The translations under genes and the position numbers were made by a program. The notes under the pieces are model-generated. The model was not told the DNA's origin, searched no databases, and saw only the letters and a list, made by a program, of their open reading frames with translations. A stretch of 64,000 nt of DNA. Source: Lobosporangium transversale. Its lineage: Eukaryota > Mortierellomycota > Mortierellomycetes > Mortierellales > Mortierellaceae. The stretch lies in NCBI RefSeq assembly GCF_002105155.1, contig NW_019029034.1, positions 62,001 through 126,000 of the forward strand. Direction: 5' to 3'. Positions 48,860 to 60,600 of this stretch are shown one piece after another. Position 1 is the first letter of the stretch. Each line of letters begins with the position of its first letter.

Positions 48860-49467
48860 ATGTATACTTACCATTGCAATTAATGCCCGACCAGCCATCC
48901 TTGCACTTACACTTCTCATCCTCACCACGCTGGGGCCTATCTTTGCCATCAGATAAAGCCCCACAAACTGGTACAAGGATGTAAATCCAACAAAAAGCTT
49001 TCTATTTAGCTAGCGCGCTGGCAGCGTGGTCGTAAAAAAAAAAAAAAAAAAAACTCATTACCTGGCACAGAGCAGTTATCACCTGCAAATCCCGGTGGAC
49101 AGACGCACCGTCCATCATATTGATTACAGGGCGCGAAGTGTGAACAAGGGAATGCATCCAACAAACAGTTGAAGCATGGTGGGCAGTCTGCAGGTCTATC
49201 TCCTAGCCTTTGTTGTGCCATCACAGCCAAGAGTGGGCTTGCCAAAGAGATACCTCTATCGTCGCCATCCGATAGCACTGTAATGGGGTCAAAGCTATGG
49301 GGTTTAATTGCATCATATAGTAAAGATGAAGAAACTATAGAACCATCCTGTTGCTGTTGCGGTAGCGCAGTGGCTCCAGAAAGTGGTAAATTGGCAATCG
49401 TGGACCATGTTATGGCTGTCAAAACAAGAAGAGCTCTGACCCGACGGCTGCTGTTGATGCATCTCAT
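45224..49467 (-). CDS. ADP1: Adp1-type ABCG transporter with an extracellular EGF-like region
   Basis: Exons 45224-45367, 45449-45576, 45662-47313, 47483-48005, 48099-48176, 48277-48525, 48643-48741, 48872-48967 and 49062-49467 give 1124 residues. I start at 49467 because the signal peptide ([26 protein letters not shown]) then lies at the N-terminus. Cys-rich extracellular sequence follows ([38 protein letters not shown]) and then one membrane helix. The ABC domain has Walker [16 protein letters not shown], signature [11 protein letters not shown] and Walker [13 protein letters not shown], then an ABCG membrane domain. This is the layout of yeast Adp1, whose substrate is unknown. Two introns carry T(n)A(n) palindromes and two others A tracts. 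Confidence 0.93.
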
Positions 49468-49921
49468 AGTTGGTTGATAGATAGCAGGAGGATCACGTAG
49501 TCTGCTATTCTGAAGGGTATGGAGGAACAACTTGAAACGTTCCAGGCGAGTACTACACCCAAACGCTCAAAAATAAAATAAAACAGAAGTACTTGAGGGT
49601 TATGACTACTTCAGACAACAAGAGTAGAATATAAGGGAGCAGAGAATAGGCTAATGAGTTTGGCATGCAAGGAATGTAATGGAAAGAAGTTGGAGCTGAA
49701 GCTGAATGGTGCTCTTGTGCATGTATTATGCGCGGATCCTCTCAAGTAACATAAAATTAATTATCAATCGTTCTGTCCTATCCTTGTTCTGTCCTATCCT
49801 GTTGTACAAGCATCGCAGTCACGTCACGCCAGATATTTTTTATTCAGGTATTACAACATTGTCGCAATAAGACAATCAATGCCAAGACAGCCTTTTATCT
49901 GAATATCTCAATGCTCGGCGA
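49468..49921. other. Intergenic: ADP1 promoter and Aurora 3' flank
   Basis: About 450 bp with no supported gene or repeat. A near-direct repeat of TTCTGTCCTATCCT occurs at about 49771 and 49786. Confidence 0.55.
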
Positions 49922-50827
49922 TCATAACCCCCGATTGTGGCTGCTACTGCTGCCTTTAGTGCCATTATGTCGAGTAATCCAAGGATGAAGAAGCACGCGC
50001 TCCAATCCCAAGCGGTGGTCCGGATGGTATTTCAGCAACTAGGAAAAGTTAAACAGCACACTCTTATAATGTCAGTCGTAAAAAGAAAAACTACAAAGAA
50101 TACTACTATGCCAGGAAGCTGTATTGAACAATGTACCTTTAAAATCAGATCTCTTGCCTCGCTACTGATAGTCTCTGGAATGTCGAGATCTACTTTGGCA
50201 ATTCTCGAGTATGTCGCCTGTCGATCCTCTTCTTGCAGCCCCTCGAACGGCGGTTTTCCTACCAAGAACTCATAGCACAGCACACCTAGTGACCACACAT
50301 CCACCCGATTCGAGTGAACACGGCCCTCTACCATTTCCGGGGCTAAGTAGTCCAATGTTCCACAAAAGGTCAGCCGCCGAGACGAAGGGGATGGTGCATG
50401 GACTGACCAACCAAAGTCAGAAATTTTGAGCTCTCCATGGGCTCCAAGCAACAAGTTCTCAGGCTTAATATCTCGATGGATCACATGCTTCCGATGCAGA
50501 TAAGCCAATGCTGTAGCTAACTCGTAAATATACTAAAGATCGAAACAAAAAATAAATCAGCGTTATACTTTTTTTTTTCCCTCTAGTCCACAGCTTTGAT
50601 CCATTAGCATCCTACAGTCTCAATACCTTGGAAGCCTGCCACTCTGGAAACTTAACCATCTTCCTTAATCTCTTGTAAAGCTCTCCCTGCGGAGCATATT
50701 CCAGTACTAGATACACCCGCTTCTCATCATGGAAAAAAGTATCGAGGCGTAAAATATGCTTATGTCTATTCGATGACGAAGGAGCATTTTTATGAGTTAG
50801 TCGAGTTTCAATCCTCATCTACCATCG

Positions 50828-50874
<47 letters not shown>

Positions 50875-52049
50875 CCTACCTGAGGTTGGATTGAATATCA
50901 ATTTCACGACGTAGCTGATGCTCCATATTATGTTTGAGTAGGTCAGATTTCAAAACAACCTTCATGGCTACCACAAATCTACTCTGTCGCTCCCGCATCA
51001 GATACACTTGCCCAAACTGACCTTTCCCCAACGGTCGTGCTAATTCAAAGTCGTCTAAACACCATACTTTAGGTATTAACGCTCGGCTAGTGTTGCGGAT
51101 ATACAAGCAATATAGATATATAAGCACTTTACTTGTGTTTTTTTTTACCCATGTCTTTTCCTGGGTTAATATATATCCACCATTTATATTCTACATACCT
51201 AATTGGAGGTAGTGGTGCTGTGTCACTAGTAGTTGATGTCCGAGTAATTTGTCGTGTAGTTGCTGTAGATAACACTAAAGAACGGCCATATGGATTATGA
51301 CGCTGGACAGCGCTTACAGGAGGAAGCATTTTCCTGTTAGCGCTGCTACTACTAGTATTATTATTGTCGTTTGCATTCTTGTTTCGACTGCAACCATTGC
51401 TGGTGCTATTTCCGCCGTTGCTGCCAGATCCCGAAGCATTCACCTTAGACCCCCCCACTGCGCCACCAAGGCCAACAACATGTGCCGTTGCTGGTGAGGC
51501 AGCCAGTAGATCTCCCCCGAGTTTCGCTTGCCGACTGCTGCCAATATGGTTTCCAGATCCGACACTGTTGATGAGTTTACTGAAAATATTTGGTATTGAG
51601 CTTGCAGCTGAACCATTGGACTTTGAGTGTCCTAAATACGTTGATGAGGATGAAGTAATAGCAGCTTTGGTGCTGACTGTGTTCGACTGAAACAAGGATG
51701 TGGCAGTGGGGGCGGTGGGGGCGGTATTAGTGGTATTAGTGGTAATAGTGGTATTAATCGTATTAGTGTTATTAGCGATATTAGTCGCGGTCAACTTCCG
51801 CGAATGTTTACTTGATAAAACAATAGATGCTGCTTCCTCTGGTGCACTGGTTCCTGTTCCTGTTCCTGATGTCCTATTTGAAAACAATCGATTATGTGAT
51901 GCCGAAGAAGTATCCAATCGCCGCTTATCATATTGCGTATTATCGCTTTCCATATCAATCTTGAGAAGAGGCCTCCGAAGTGTTGATGACGCATTTGTAC
52001 TGGATATACCCGCCACAGCTCCCACTTCCTTGGATGAACCCGGCATCAT
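49922..52049 (-). CDS. IPL1: Aurora kinase (Ipl1/Ark1 type)
   Basis: Exons 49922-50038, 50137-50532, 50627-50765, 50880-51086 and 51199-52049 give 569 residues. A Ser/Thr/Asn-rich N-terminal region of about 290 residues is followed by the kinase domain. That has [19 protein letters not shown], the ATP-binding Lys in [17 protein letters not shown] and [10 protein letters not shown]. The Aurora activation loop [20 protein letters not shown] carries the activating Thr. Aurora kinases correct kinetochore-microtubule attachments and drive chromosome segregation as part of the chromosomal passenger complex. The N-terminus is much longer than in Ipl1 (367 residues) and of low complexity. A T(n)A(n) palindrome lies in the intron 50766-50879. 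Confidence 0.95.
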
Positions 52050-52609
52050 TGTGTTAAGATAGAATGCTGATGTATGTATATATGTATTGCAAGTGTACCC
52101 TGGACAGTATGAAAAAAAGAAAAAAAAAATGAACCCAAGCAAGGGTAAGGTGACTATTTCAATGACGTGTTAGTCATGTTCAACATGATGCATCTGTAAA
52201 GTTTACTTATTGCCGTGCAACTCAATGACAAATCCACGTCTTTGCACTCACTCTAGTGACAGGGAGAAATGGTTACAGATTGGATGATTTTTTCGGAGCC
52301 TTCGTGGCTATAACAAAATTTCCCCTTATCGTAGTTACTGCATGCCGCAGCAGAGTAAATCCAAAAATCCAAAAGACTTTTTTCACTCTTTATAACTCTT
52401 CCACCTCGTCCTTCATTCCGTAACTCATCCACTTATTATTCCATTTATCTCGGGGACTTTTGGTCTCATATTGTTCATGGGAGGGCTTATTGCTCGTGGG
52501 GAAGATCTTGAAGAAGATATTCCTGAAGTTGACATTGAAGAAGAAGAGGAGTAAGAGGGCGAGAGGGCGCTAGGCGAAGGGAGAGCGGAAGATGTGCCAT
52601 ACGAAGAGG
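52050..52609. other. Aurora upstream region
   Basis: About 560 bp. No gene is supported. A purine-rich stretch (about 52500-52620) would encode acidic residues on the plus strand and Ser on the minus strand, and could be an eroded 5' end of the adjacent transposase. Confidence 0.5.
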
Positions 52610-53810
52610 GAGAGGAAGGCATGAAGGAGAGGAGAACGATATCCAAATTCTGGCAGTCGAGGACTCACTGTTGCCCGACTTGTGCTTTGACATTAGTCGC
52701 TTTGATAATGATGAAATGAAGCAGCGGTTTCGTTTTGATCGACTGCGTTTTTGCATATTATTGTGGCATTGTGCATGCCGGTATAATGAAGGCAGGAAGC
52801 GCTGGTCGAGTCACTTCTGTTGAGGCAATGTGTATTTTACTATACAAGCGCTCATTTCCCACTAAGCTTGATCGAATGAGGTAAATGTTTAATCGTGCCG
52901 AGGCGCCGCTGTTAAGGTCATCAACATGACTCTACGTTGGATTATAGCAAGGTGGGACAATATTTTAGCCTGGGATTCTCACTGTCTCTCCCCTGTTAAA
53001 TTACAGGAGCGAGTCCTCCTTAGTTATCGCAAAGGACGCTATGCTGGAATAACTTTGCATTTATTGACGGGACCTGTCGCAAGATATGTGCACCATCAGT
53101 TGTCCAAGAATTATTCTACAATGGCCGAAAAAATACCCTGGCCTTAATAATCAGGGCACTGTTTCGACTAATAATATTATAATCCATCCCAACACAGGGT
53201 TTGATGGATGTACGAATGATATCGAGATGTTCCGGCTTTCAGGTATTGCAGCTATTTTGAATGAGCACGCAAAGAATACATGTGGCGAATGACTGACAAT
53301 TTATGGAGATAGTACCATGTTTGGTCTGACTATCATAGCTCAGTTTAATGAATGGCCCAGTATGTCAGAACATGAAAAGCATTATAACAGTGTCATGAAT
53401 TCGCAGCGTACAGATATCGAATGGCGATTTGCAAAAATCACGCAGCAATTCTCGTCACTTGATTTTGTCCGAACCCAGCGCCTTCTTAACTTCCCCATTG
53501 GATTGCAATACAGAGTAGGAACGATACTTTGTAATATTTACACATGCTTCTATGGGCCCACGACTTCAGATTTCTTTGGCGCTATACCTCTAATGGTAGA
53601 AGAATACTTGAACCCTGCCATGTATGTAGATAAATTGCGTTTATTTCTGTTACCAAAAACGCATTTATCAACGGTTAAGGAAAAATTATACTTCGATAAT
53701 CCAGTGGTCTTCCATCTAGGAAACGATAGAATCAATATGAAGTACGTTGTTCGATATCTAGAACACAGTACCGTTCCGAGATATACATTTTTTGCAGGAC
53801 AGGATTAAGA
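52610..53810 (+). pseudogene. Decayed Harbinger/PIF-type (DDE superfamily 4) transposase
   Basis: Fragments in several plus frames line up in the order expected for a Harbinger-like transposase. First EAMCILLYKRSFPTKLDRM (about 52823-52880), then HPNTGFDGCTNDIEMFRLSG (about 53190-53240). Last, YNSVMNSQRTDIEWRFAKITQQFSSLDFVRTQ and TILCNIYTCFYGPTTSDFFG (53380-53580). Stops and frameshifts separate them, and the segment with the first catalytic Asp is missing or unreadable. Terminal inverted repeats were not found. A dead copy. Confidence 0.7.
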
Positions 53811-54409
53811 CAACTGCCTATTTCCAGAGTATTCGGGAAACAGAAAATGCAGAAAAATATCCTAGATCAGTCCTCAGTAGTGTTAAATGTGCTGTCTGTC
53901 ACTCTGTCAAGGCAGAAAGCCTCAAACAAGTGTGATTGAGGTTATGTCCGTAGCAAGCCTCTGAAGTCTGTACTTCGACATTTCCGCATGGATTAAAAAA
54001 TAAAAATAAAATAAAATAAAATAAAAAAAGAGACGAATAACGACGAACAAAGAGCACGTTCATATACAAGAGAGGATGATGAAAAAGCTTTATTTCGGTA
54101 CAGGACTATCTAACCTCTTCCGCTTATGAAATTTTGCGGTCATCCTTCCACATCCGAACCGGGTAGAATTGTTTGTGCGAACGAGCGAGCGAAACCTATT
54201 TCGCGACGATCAACCGTGAAGATCCGACTGCATGCTTTGTTCGATCCGTCCAAGTGTAACTCATCCCACAAACTAAAGTAGAAGTTCATCCAGGTTCCTG
54301 AATTTGTGTAAATCAACTTGTTTTTGGACCTCTTTCTCAAGATGACGTGGCTCGTCTTTTTTATTATTATTATTATTTAATTAATCTATTATTTTTCAGT
54401 CTATTTCCT
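53811..54409. other. Intergenic with short AAAAT and TTA microsatellites
   Basis: About 600 bp between the transposase remnant and the complex I subunit gene. It has AAAAT-type repeats (about 53996-54028) and a TTA run (about 54359-54378). No gene is supported; the 66-residue minus frame at 54140-54340 has no recognisable features. Confidence 0.55.
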
Positions 54410-54834
54410 CTAATGCTCGCTCTTTGTAGCGTTCATAGTATCGGTAAGGTGATATTTGTGGTTGGCAGTGTTGAACCACGGAATTGAAGCTATAGATCAA
54501 AAGCAAAGTTGTGTTGTGTTCTAGTTAGTGAGGTATGCGTGATATGAATTCAAGATGGGCAAATTGCCATAAATTGGACACAGCAGCACGGTTTTTTAAC
54601 ATACCAAATTTGAGAGCGGCATACTTGGAGCCTCTAGCTGCTGCTGCCTGGTCATGTTCGCTCATCTTTGACTCGCCATACGCAGGAAGACCAGCAGCAG
54701 CACGAGCAGCCATCTCCTCACGGTCCATAGCTTGTTCACGAGTATTCTCTTCCCAGCCCCAGAAGCGAACTATGGTCAGTTACAATGGTACGAAGATTAT
54801 TTAGGTAAATAATCAATTTATACCATTGTTTTCT

Positions 54835-54898
<64 letters not shown>

Positions 54899-55763
54899 TA
54901 AACTTACGACTTGATTTCTGATACGAGAAAAGAAAGCCGCCCATGAAGCCCATGGCTGTGGCAAGACCCAATGCAAAATTGACCCCTTTTGGCCCAGCAG
55001 CAGGGCGAATGCGCTCTAATGAGGTTGACACATTTCATTTTTTTAATAGGGGTTGGTTTGTCTGTAGTGGTTGATCTAAAGCCCACAAGTCCAAGCAATA
55101 ATGAGATACTGATGCTTCACATTATGCGAGCATAATCCATATTGAGTGCCGTAAGTATTTGATAATTAATATAGCCCATTCAACAGATCCAAACAAGAGT
55201 GTTGCGTGCCATGCATAGTCTTTCAATCCTGATCAGTCCAATCACAAGTAACTAAAGTAAGCACTTCGTATCGTGTGATCATTTCAATAAAACGTTCCTC
55301 ATAGTGTCATGGCATAATACATATTTGGTATCTTTGTTTCTTTGTTTGTGGGTTTGAAGTTACGGCTATCTGAATCCCTGATAAAAAAAGAAAAGAAAAG
55401 AAAAGAAAAGGTAGTCTTCCTGCGTCTCAATATCCAACTTGAAGTTGAATCGGAGTCCTGGAGACCTGACTTATTGTTTCACGGATACAACTTTTCTTCA
55501 GATAAAAGAGACAGTCATTCCTCAAAAATCCTGATGGAATCGAAATCCTAGCTATATTGTGGATAGCGGGGAATGTATGTTCCTTGAGAAAAAGAACATT
55601 TGTCTCCATTACCAAATGCGAGTAGAATAGCAGGACCTCCAACAGTCAAACCACCCCATGCAGCAAGGTCTGAACCGCGCATGTAGCGGATAACCCGAGT
55701 GAAGTGGGGATCGGGATCTATGACGGGATATTCCGTCTGGATATATTGTTCAGCTGTAGACAT
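54410..55763 (-). CDS. NADH:ubiquinone oxidoreductase (complex I) 21-kDa subunit
   Basis: Exons 54410-54489, 54605-54769, 54908-55015 and 55613-55763 give 167 residues with consistent phases. The N-terminus TEYPVIDPDPHFTRVIRYMRGSDLAAWGG is the signature of the fungal 21-kDa accessory subunit. GLATAMGFMGGFLFSYQKSSLRFWGWEENTREQAMDREE is its second block, and the C-terminus contains the family's PWFNTANHKYH. It is an accessory subunit of mitochondrial complex I, associated with the membrane arm. The first intron is about 600 bp, far longer than its neighbours, and the second carries a T(n)A(n) palindrome. Its presence shows the organism keeps complex I. Confidence 0.92.
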
Positions 55764-55949
55764 CTCAGCGATTATGAAGACAGAGGATAGATGATGTGTT
55801 TGTGATGGCAAATAGAGCACAAACAAGACAAACAAGAATAAAGCCACTCTTTTGTACACGTGCACCATCCAGAGCCATTTAAAAAATTAACACGAATTTT
55901 ATTTTTGGGGAGAATGCACAGAGTGCTACGAACTGATTTAATGAGTACC

Positions 55950-57560
55950 CAGACGAGAATCTTTCGGAACTCTCAGTTTCGTCGATTGAAATGATGTGTG
56001 GTGTAATACAACCTAAGTTGGTCAGCGATATTTACGTCCCCATCCGTGCTAGAACGCGACGATTACCGCCTTTTCCGATAATTAGTTGAATACGAATAGA
56101 GCTTCGGCTCATGAATCATGCTACATGGGGTTATCTTGTGGAGCGGAAAGGCTTCATGAGGTTCCTGCTAATGCCCCATATTGAAGATGTAATCATCAAT
56201 GATTTTGGGGATCTTTAATTCTTTTCGAGGGGAAGAACCAAAAACTGTCCGCACATTTACAGCATTTGTACTTGTTTCTCGGGTCGCGCGTCTTTCCCTT
56301 GTAATTTCTCATTCCTCTCTAACGACACCATGGATGATTGCTAGCATCTTTACAGGGCCTATATCTTGCCACAAAAACGCCAACACCTCATCTATCATGA
56401 CACCGGAGCGAGTGTCCCAGTCATGCTTTATCCGCTTGAAGCTCCTTGGGGATCCCCGCTTGTCTTCTTGCTGTCCCACATGCACTAATACCCATATTTC
56501 TGAGATGCCGAAACAGTTTGACACTGGAAGAATAACGTCGAATGATAACCAACTATAAGGAAGCTGCTGGACTAAGTATATAGTTTACCGAATTTCCAGT
56601 TTTTGTGAGTCCTTCTATCCTTGGTACTTGAAAAGAGTCGATCCTTGAGGTTAGAGAAAAAGTGAATGCGTATTCTGACCCGCATAGAGACAAGATCTTG
56701 AATCCCTCGGGAACTGGCTTATTTTTCATACAAAGAGTATATGGACTTCGATCAGAGAATCGAACCATCATTTCGTCTACTGATACATTTGTTGCTAGAA
56801 AGTAGAGCCTTTGTGATAAATTGCGGATGTGGGAGAGCAAAGGCTCTAGTTTGTCGAAGTAGTTGGTAATTGTGGCATCTGCAGACGATATGTGGAGATA
56901 TCTCTTGATCTGCTCATAGCAAGCCTGCATCATATATTTTGAGAGATCGCGGATGGGGTCTTGTTTATCAGTGCTCCAGAAATACTTGACGAGTATTCTG
57001 TACAGGCCATAGTATAAGACCTGAGCAATCCATATCACCAGTTCATTCAGCTCAGATCCATGGACGCCTCAAAGGGCCTGCATCTTTACTGATAGCATAA
57101 ATATAGGTGTTTTTCACAATCGTATTGAGCACCAAGTCAGTGAAAAAAAGCCAAAACAAACTGATTTAGGCTGGAGTACTAAGATCCAATGGTGCTGGCA
57201 GACGGATAAATGCCACATGCCCAGGCCGCTGCAACGGAATGAAGTCAGAAGGAGTTGACAGGTCTTTCACAGGTTTCTTTTTTCGTCTCCCTTTCCTCCC
57301 CTGCACAGTTGTTGGTTCACAACTACTACCATCCTCGTCCTGCTCGGAATTCACCTCTACATGCTGTCGAAAACAGAGCACGGAGGTAAACCCTTCTTCT
57401 TCCCCTCTTATTTCTCTCTTAGAGAAGCTTCTTCCACAGCTACTACTGTCTCGAATGATGAAGTGAATGATGAGCTCATGAGCGTAATCGTTGATAATTA
57501 AATAATTTGAACGGAATTCAATTAATGAATGGGTGATCAATGTCGCAACCGTGGATGCAA
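55950..57560 (-). pseudogene. Decayed piggyBac-type transposase
   Basis: Minus-strand fragments follow the order of a piggyBac (DDE_Tnp_1_7) transposase. 56553-57038 reads FDKLEPLLSHIRNLSQRLYFLATNVSVDEMMVRFSDRSPY, including the conserved VDEMM-RF with a catalytic-type Asp. About 56205-56530 holds WQDIGPVKMLAIIHGV and STNAVNVRTVFGSSPRKELKIPKIIDDY. About 55970-56040 has VNIADQLRLYYTTH. Stops, a frameshift and about 100 bp of unrelated sequence before VNIADQL break it. A basic, Glu-rich stretch (57166-57540) may be its N-terminus. Non-functional. Confidence 0.7.
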
Positions 57561-57696
57561 CGCCCAGCGCGCTTTCTTTTGAGCATAGAAATAGAGAGGT
57601 GCAGTTTATAATTTATTGATAAAAAAAAATAACCCGGCAAATTTGCCAGGTTGACGGTATAAGGGATAAATGGAAATGGTTGGCATTGAGGAATAT

Positions 57697-60600
57697 TTAT
57701 GATAGACGCACTGCATCCTGCCGCTCTTTTTCCTCTGCGATCGTCAGTAATGCCTCAAATTCCGAAGAGCGCTCGCACATCGATCGAAACAAGCTCTCTT
57801 CTTTCTTCATCAACGTCAACGGCTTGTCAAACTCAGCGACTTCACCTGCGTTCATGACCAGAACGCGATCAAAGTCTGCGATCGTCCTGATTCTATGTGC
57901 TATAGTAATAATGGTTGAGTTGGTCATTTCTTGGCGAATTGTACCTTGGATTTTGAGATCCGTCTCAAAGTCTACACTTGCTGTAGCTTCATCCATGATA
58001 ATGATTTTGGATTGGCGGACTAGTGCGCGAGCCAAGGCGATCAGCTGACGCTGACCTTGCGAAAAGTTGGAACCATTTTCCTTGACAGGAGTATCCAATG
58101 TGATCTTGGTAGGATCTACTGTATCATTATCACTAGATCCTGAGCCCTTGATTGAGCACGCAGATGATTTTGAGGATGAGGCCTCCGCGTCAACAGGCGC
58201 TATACTGAGAGTTTCCAAACTGTGGCGGAGACTCGCAGCTTTTGAACTGGGTTTGATATCAGGGATAAGGTGACTTCTACGAAGAGCCTCCCAGAGCTCC
58301 CTATCTTCATGTTCACCAAAAGGGTCCAAGTTGGATCGTAATGTGCCCTTGAAAAGAATAGGATCCTGTGGAATGATGGTCAAGTTGGAGCGCAAGTCCT
58401 GAAGACCTATCTTGCAAATGTCAATACCATCAATTAAAATTGTCCCACTGACAGGGTCCATGAAACGGAACAGACTAATTGCAAGTGTTGATTTGCCAGA
58501 TCCAGTTCGACCGACAACACCAATCTTCTCCCCTGCATTGATCTTGAAGGATACATTCTTGATCACTGCAGGAGCATCAGGTGCATACTTCATCACTAGA
58601 TTCTCAACTACTATCTGGCCGGCATGAGGCCAAGAGGCTGGAGGTCGAGATCCTTCAATAATAGCTGGTGGCTCCTCCTCCAAATCCATATATTCAGCTA
58701 CACGTTCAACTGAGTTCAAATTCATCTCATTCTGAGCATAGTTGCGGATCATCCAGACAATTGTTCCTGTGAACATGAGTGCATAGGTCAAACTCATAGC
58801 AGCCCAACCTGGCTCGATGCGCCCGTAGTTTTGCAAGATAAGGATCCCAGTGGCAAAAGCAACAAGAGCGCCTGCGATGTCAACGCGCCAATGTAGCCAA
58901 CGATTCGTGGACCAAAGCAAGAAGAATGTCCTGTTGTTGTTGTCTTGATTGATCAAATTCTTGGATAAAAAGCGCTTCTCGAAACCATAGGCACGAATCG
59001 TGATGAGGCCGTTCAAAGCTTCATTAAAATGATTCAAGATAGGGGACCTCGAGTTAGAATTCAATCTCTTCATCTGGCGTGAGATTGGCACATAGAGCGC
59101 GCCAATGACACCATAAATGGCAACAATGAAAACCGCTGGGATCATGAACAGCGGCATGTTGGCAGAGATAATGACTACTATTCCAAGAACCGTAACGAAT
59201 GAACCAAAGAGACCCTGGAGACCGTTGCTGACATCGTCGTCAATCGTGGAGATATCCGAGCTGAAACGGTTCACGATGCGACCAATCGGGGTCGTATCAA
59301 AGAAACGGACCTTAGCACGAACAATCTTGTGTAAGAGCTGCTGGTGCAGTGAACGTGATGCAGCGAGACCCCCAAAAATGGTGTAGTAGTTGGTCAATGC
59401 AGCAAATACAAGTGTTAATATGCTCAAAAGAATGTACACTCCGAGATAAAAGTCGACATTAACGGTTTCAGGTGTTCCCTTTCCAAACATATACAAGGTC
59501 GCCATGCCGTATGGTTTTCTATCAACAGAGGCGAAAGAAGCATAAAATGATTGGGAAACAGAAGCAGGGACAGCGTAGTCGAATAACTTGATGGCATATG
59601 AACCAGTAGCTTCGGCCATCTTGTTAGACCAAATTGCGAGCCAGGCATTTTGACTAACATCAACCACCTCACGAATCATGAAGAGGATCACTAGACCAAT
59701 CCAGAAGGGCCAGCCTCCGGAAGCAATCAAATATGTCTTATATACATTCCATGCGACAGCTCCTTCAACCTGCTTCTCATCGTCGGTCAGCTTGACAGTG
59801 CGCTTTTCCTTAGTATCTTTTTTGGCCTTGGGCTGCTGCTGACCCTCTTCGTTGTGTAATGTGCTGACCTCACTCGAATCACCATCCTTTGAGGTGGGTA
59901 AAGTAACGTAATCGACCCAGTGGTTATGAATCGCCTCCAGAGGTGTTCCTGAACCCAGTATCTCGCCTTTATTCATGACCACAATCAAGTCAGCGGAGGT
60001 CATTGTAAGCTGAACCTGATGAGTAACCAATAATATCGTTCGACCAGTGAGTAAGGGGCCGGTCAAAGTCTGGAAGAGATGTTTGCCTGTATGAGTATCC
60101 ACAGCTGAGAGACAATCGTCCAGAAGAAGAACGTTGGCACGTGAATAGATGGCTCTGGCCAAAGAAACACGCTGCTTCTGACCACCGGAAAGGGTAATGC
60201 CTTGCTCACCAATCTCTGTAGCATCGCCGAATTCCATGATTTCAAAGTCAGTTGTGAGAGCGCAGCCTTCAACAACAGCATCATATCGCTCCTGATCAAA
60301 TTCACTGCCGAACAAGATGTTATTACGGATGCTGGTGTTTTGAAGCCAAGCAGTTTGGGCAACATATGCAATCCCCGATCCAATCTCACTATGTGGCCCT
60401 GGGCCATAATCCAAGCGTGGCATGTACTGATGACCTTCGAGTCGTTCGAGTTCACCGAGTAAAGCGAGCAACAATGCCGATTTTCCTGAGCCAGTTGGTC
60501 CAATAATGACCGACAATTTCCCAACAGGAAAATCGATCGTCAAGTCCTTGAGCTTGAACCGTTCCTGAATAGCCTCAGATTGAGTTATAGGTTCCTCAAT

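Noticed and set aside
52425-52756. Ser-rich minus ORFs upstream of the Harbinger remnant
   Set aside because: Low complexity, no splice partners, overlapping a decayed transposon on the other strand.
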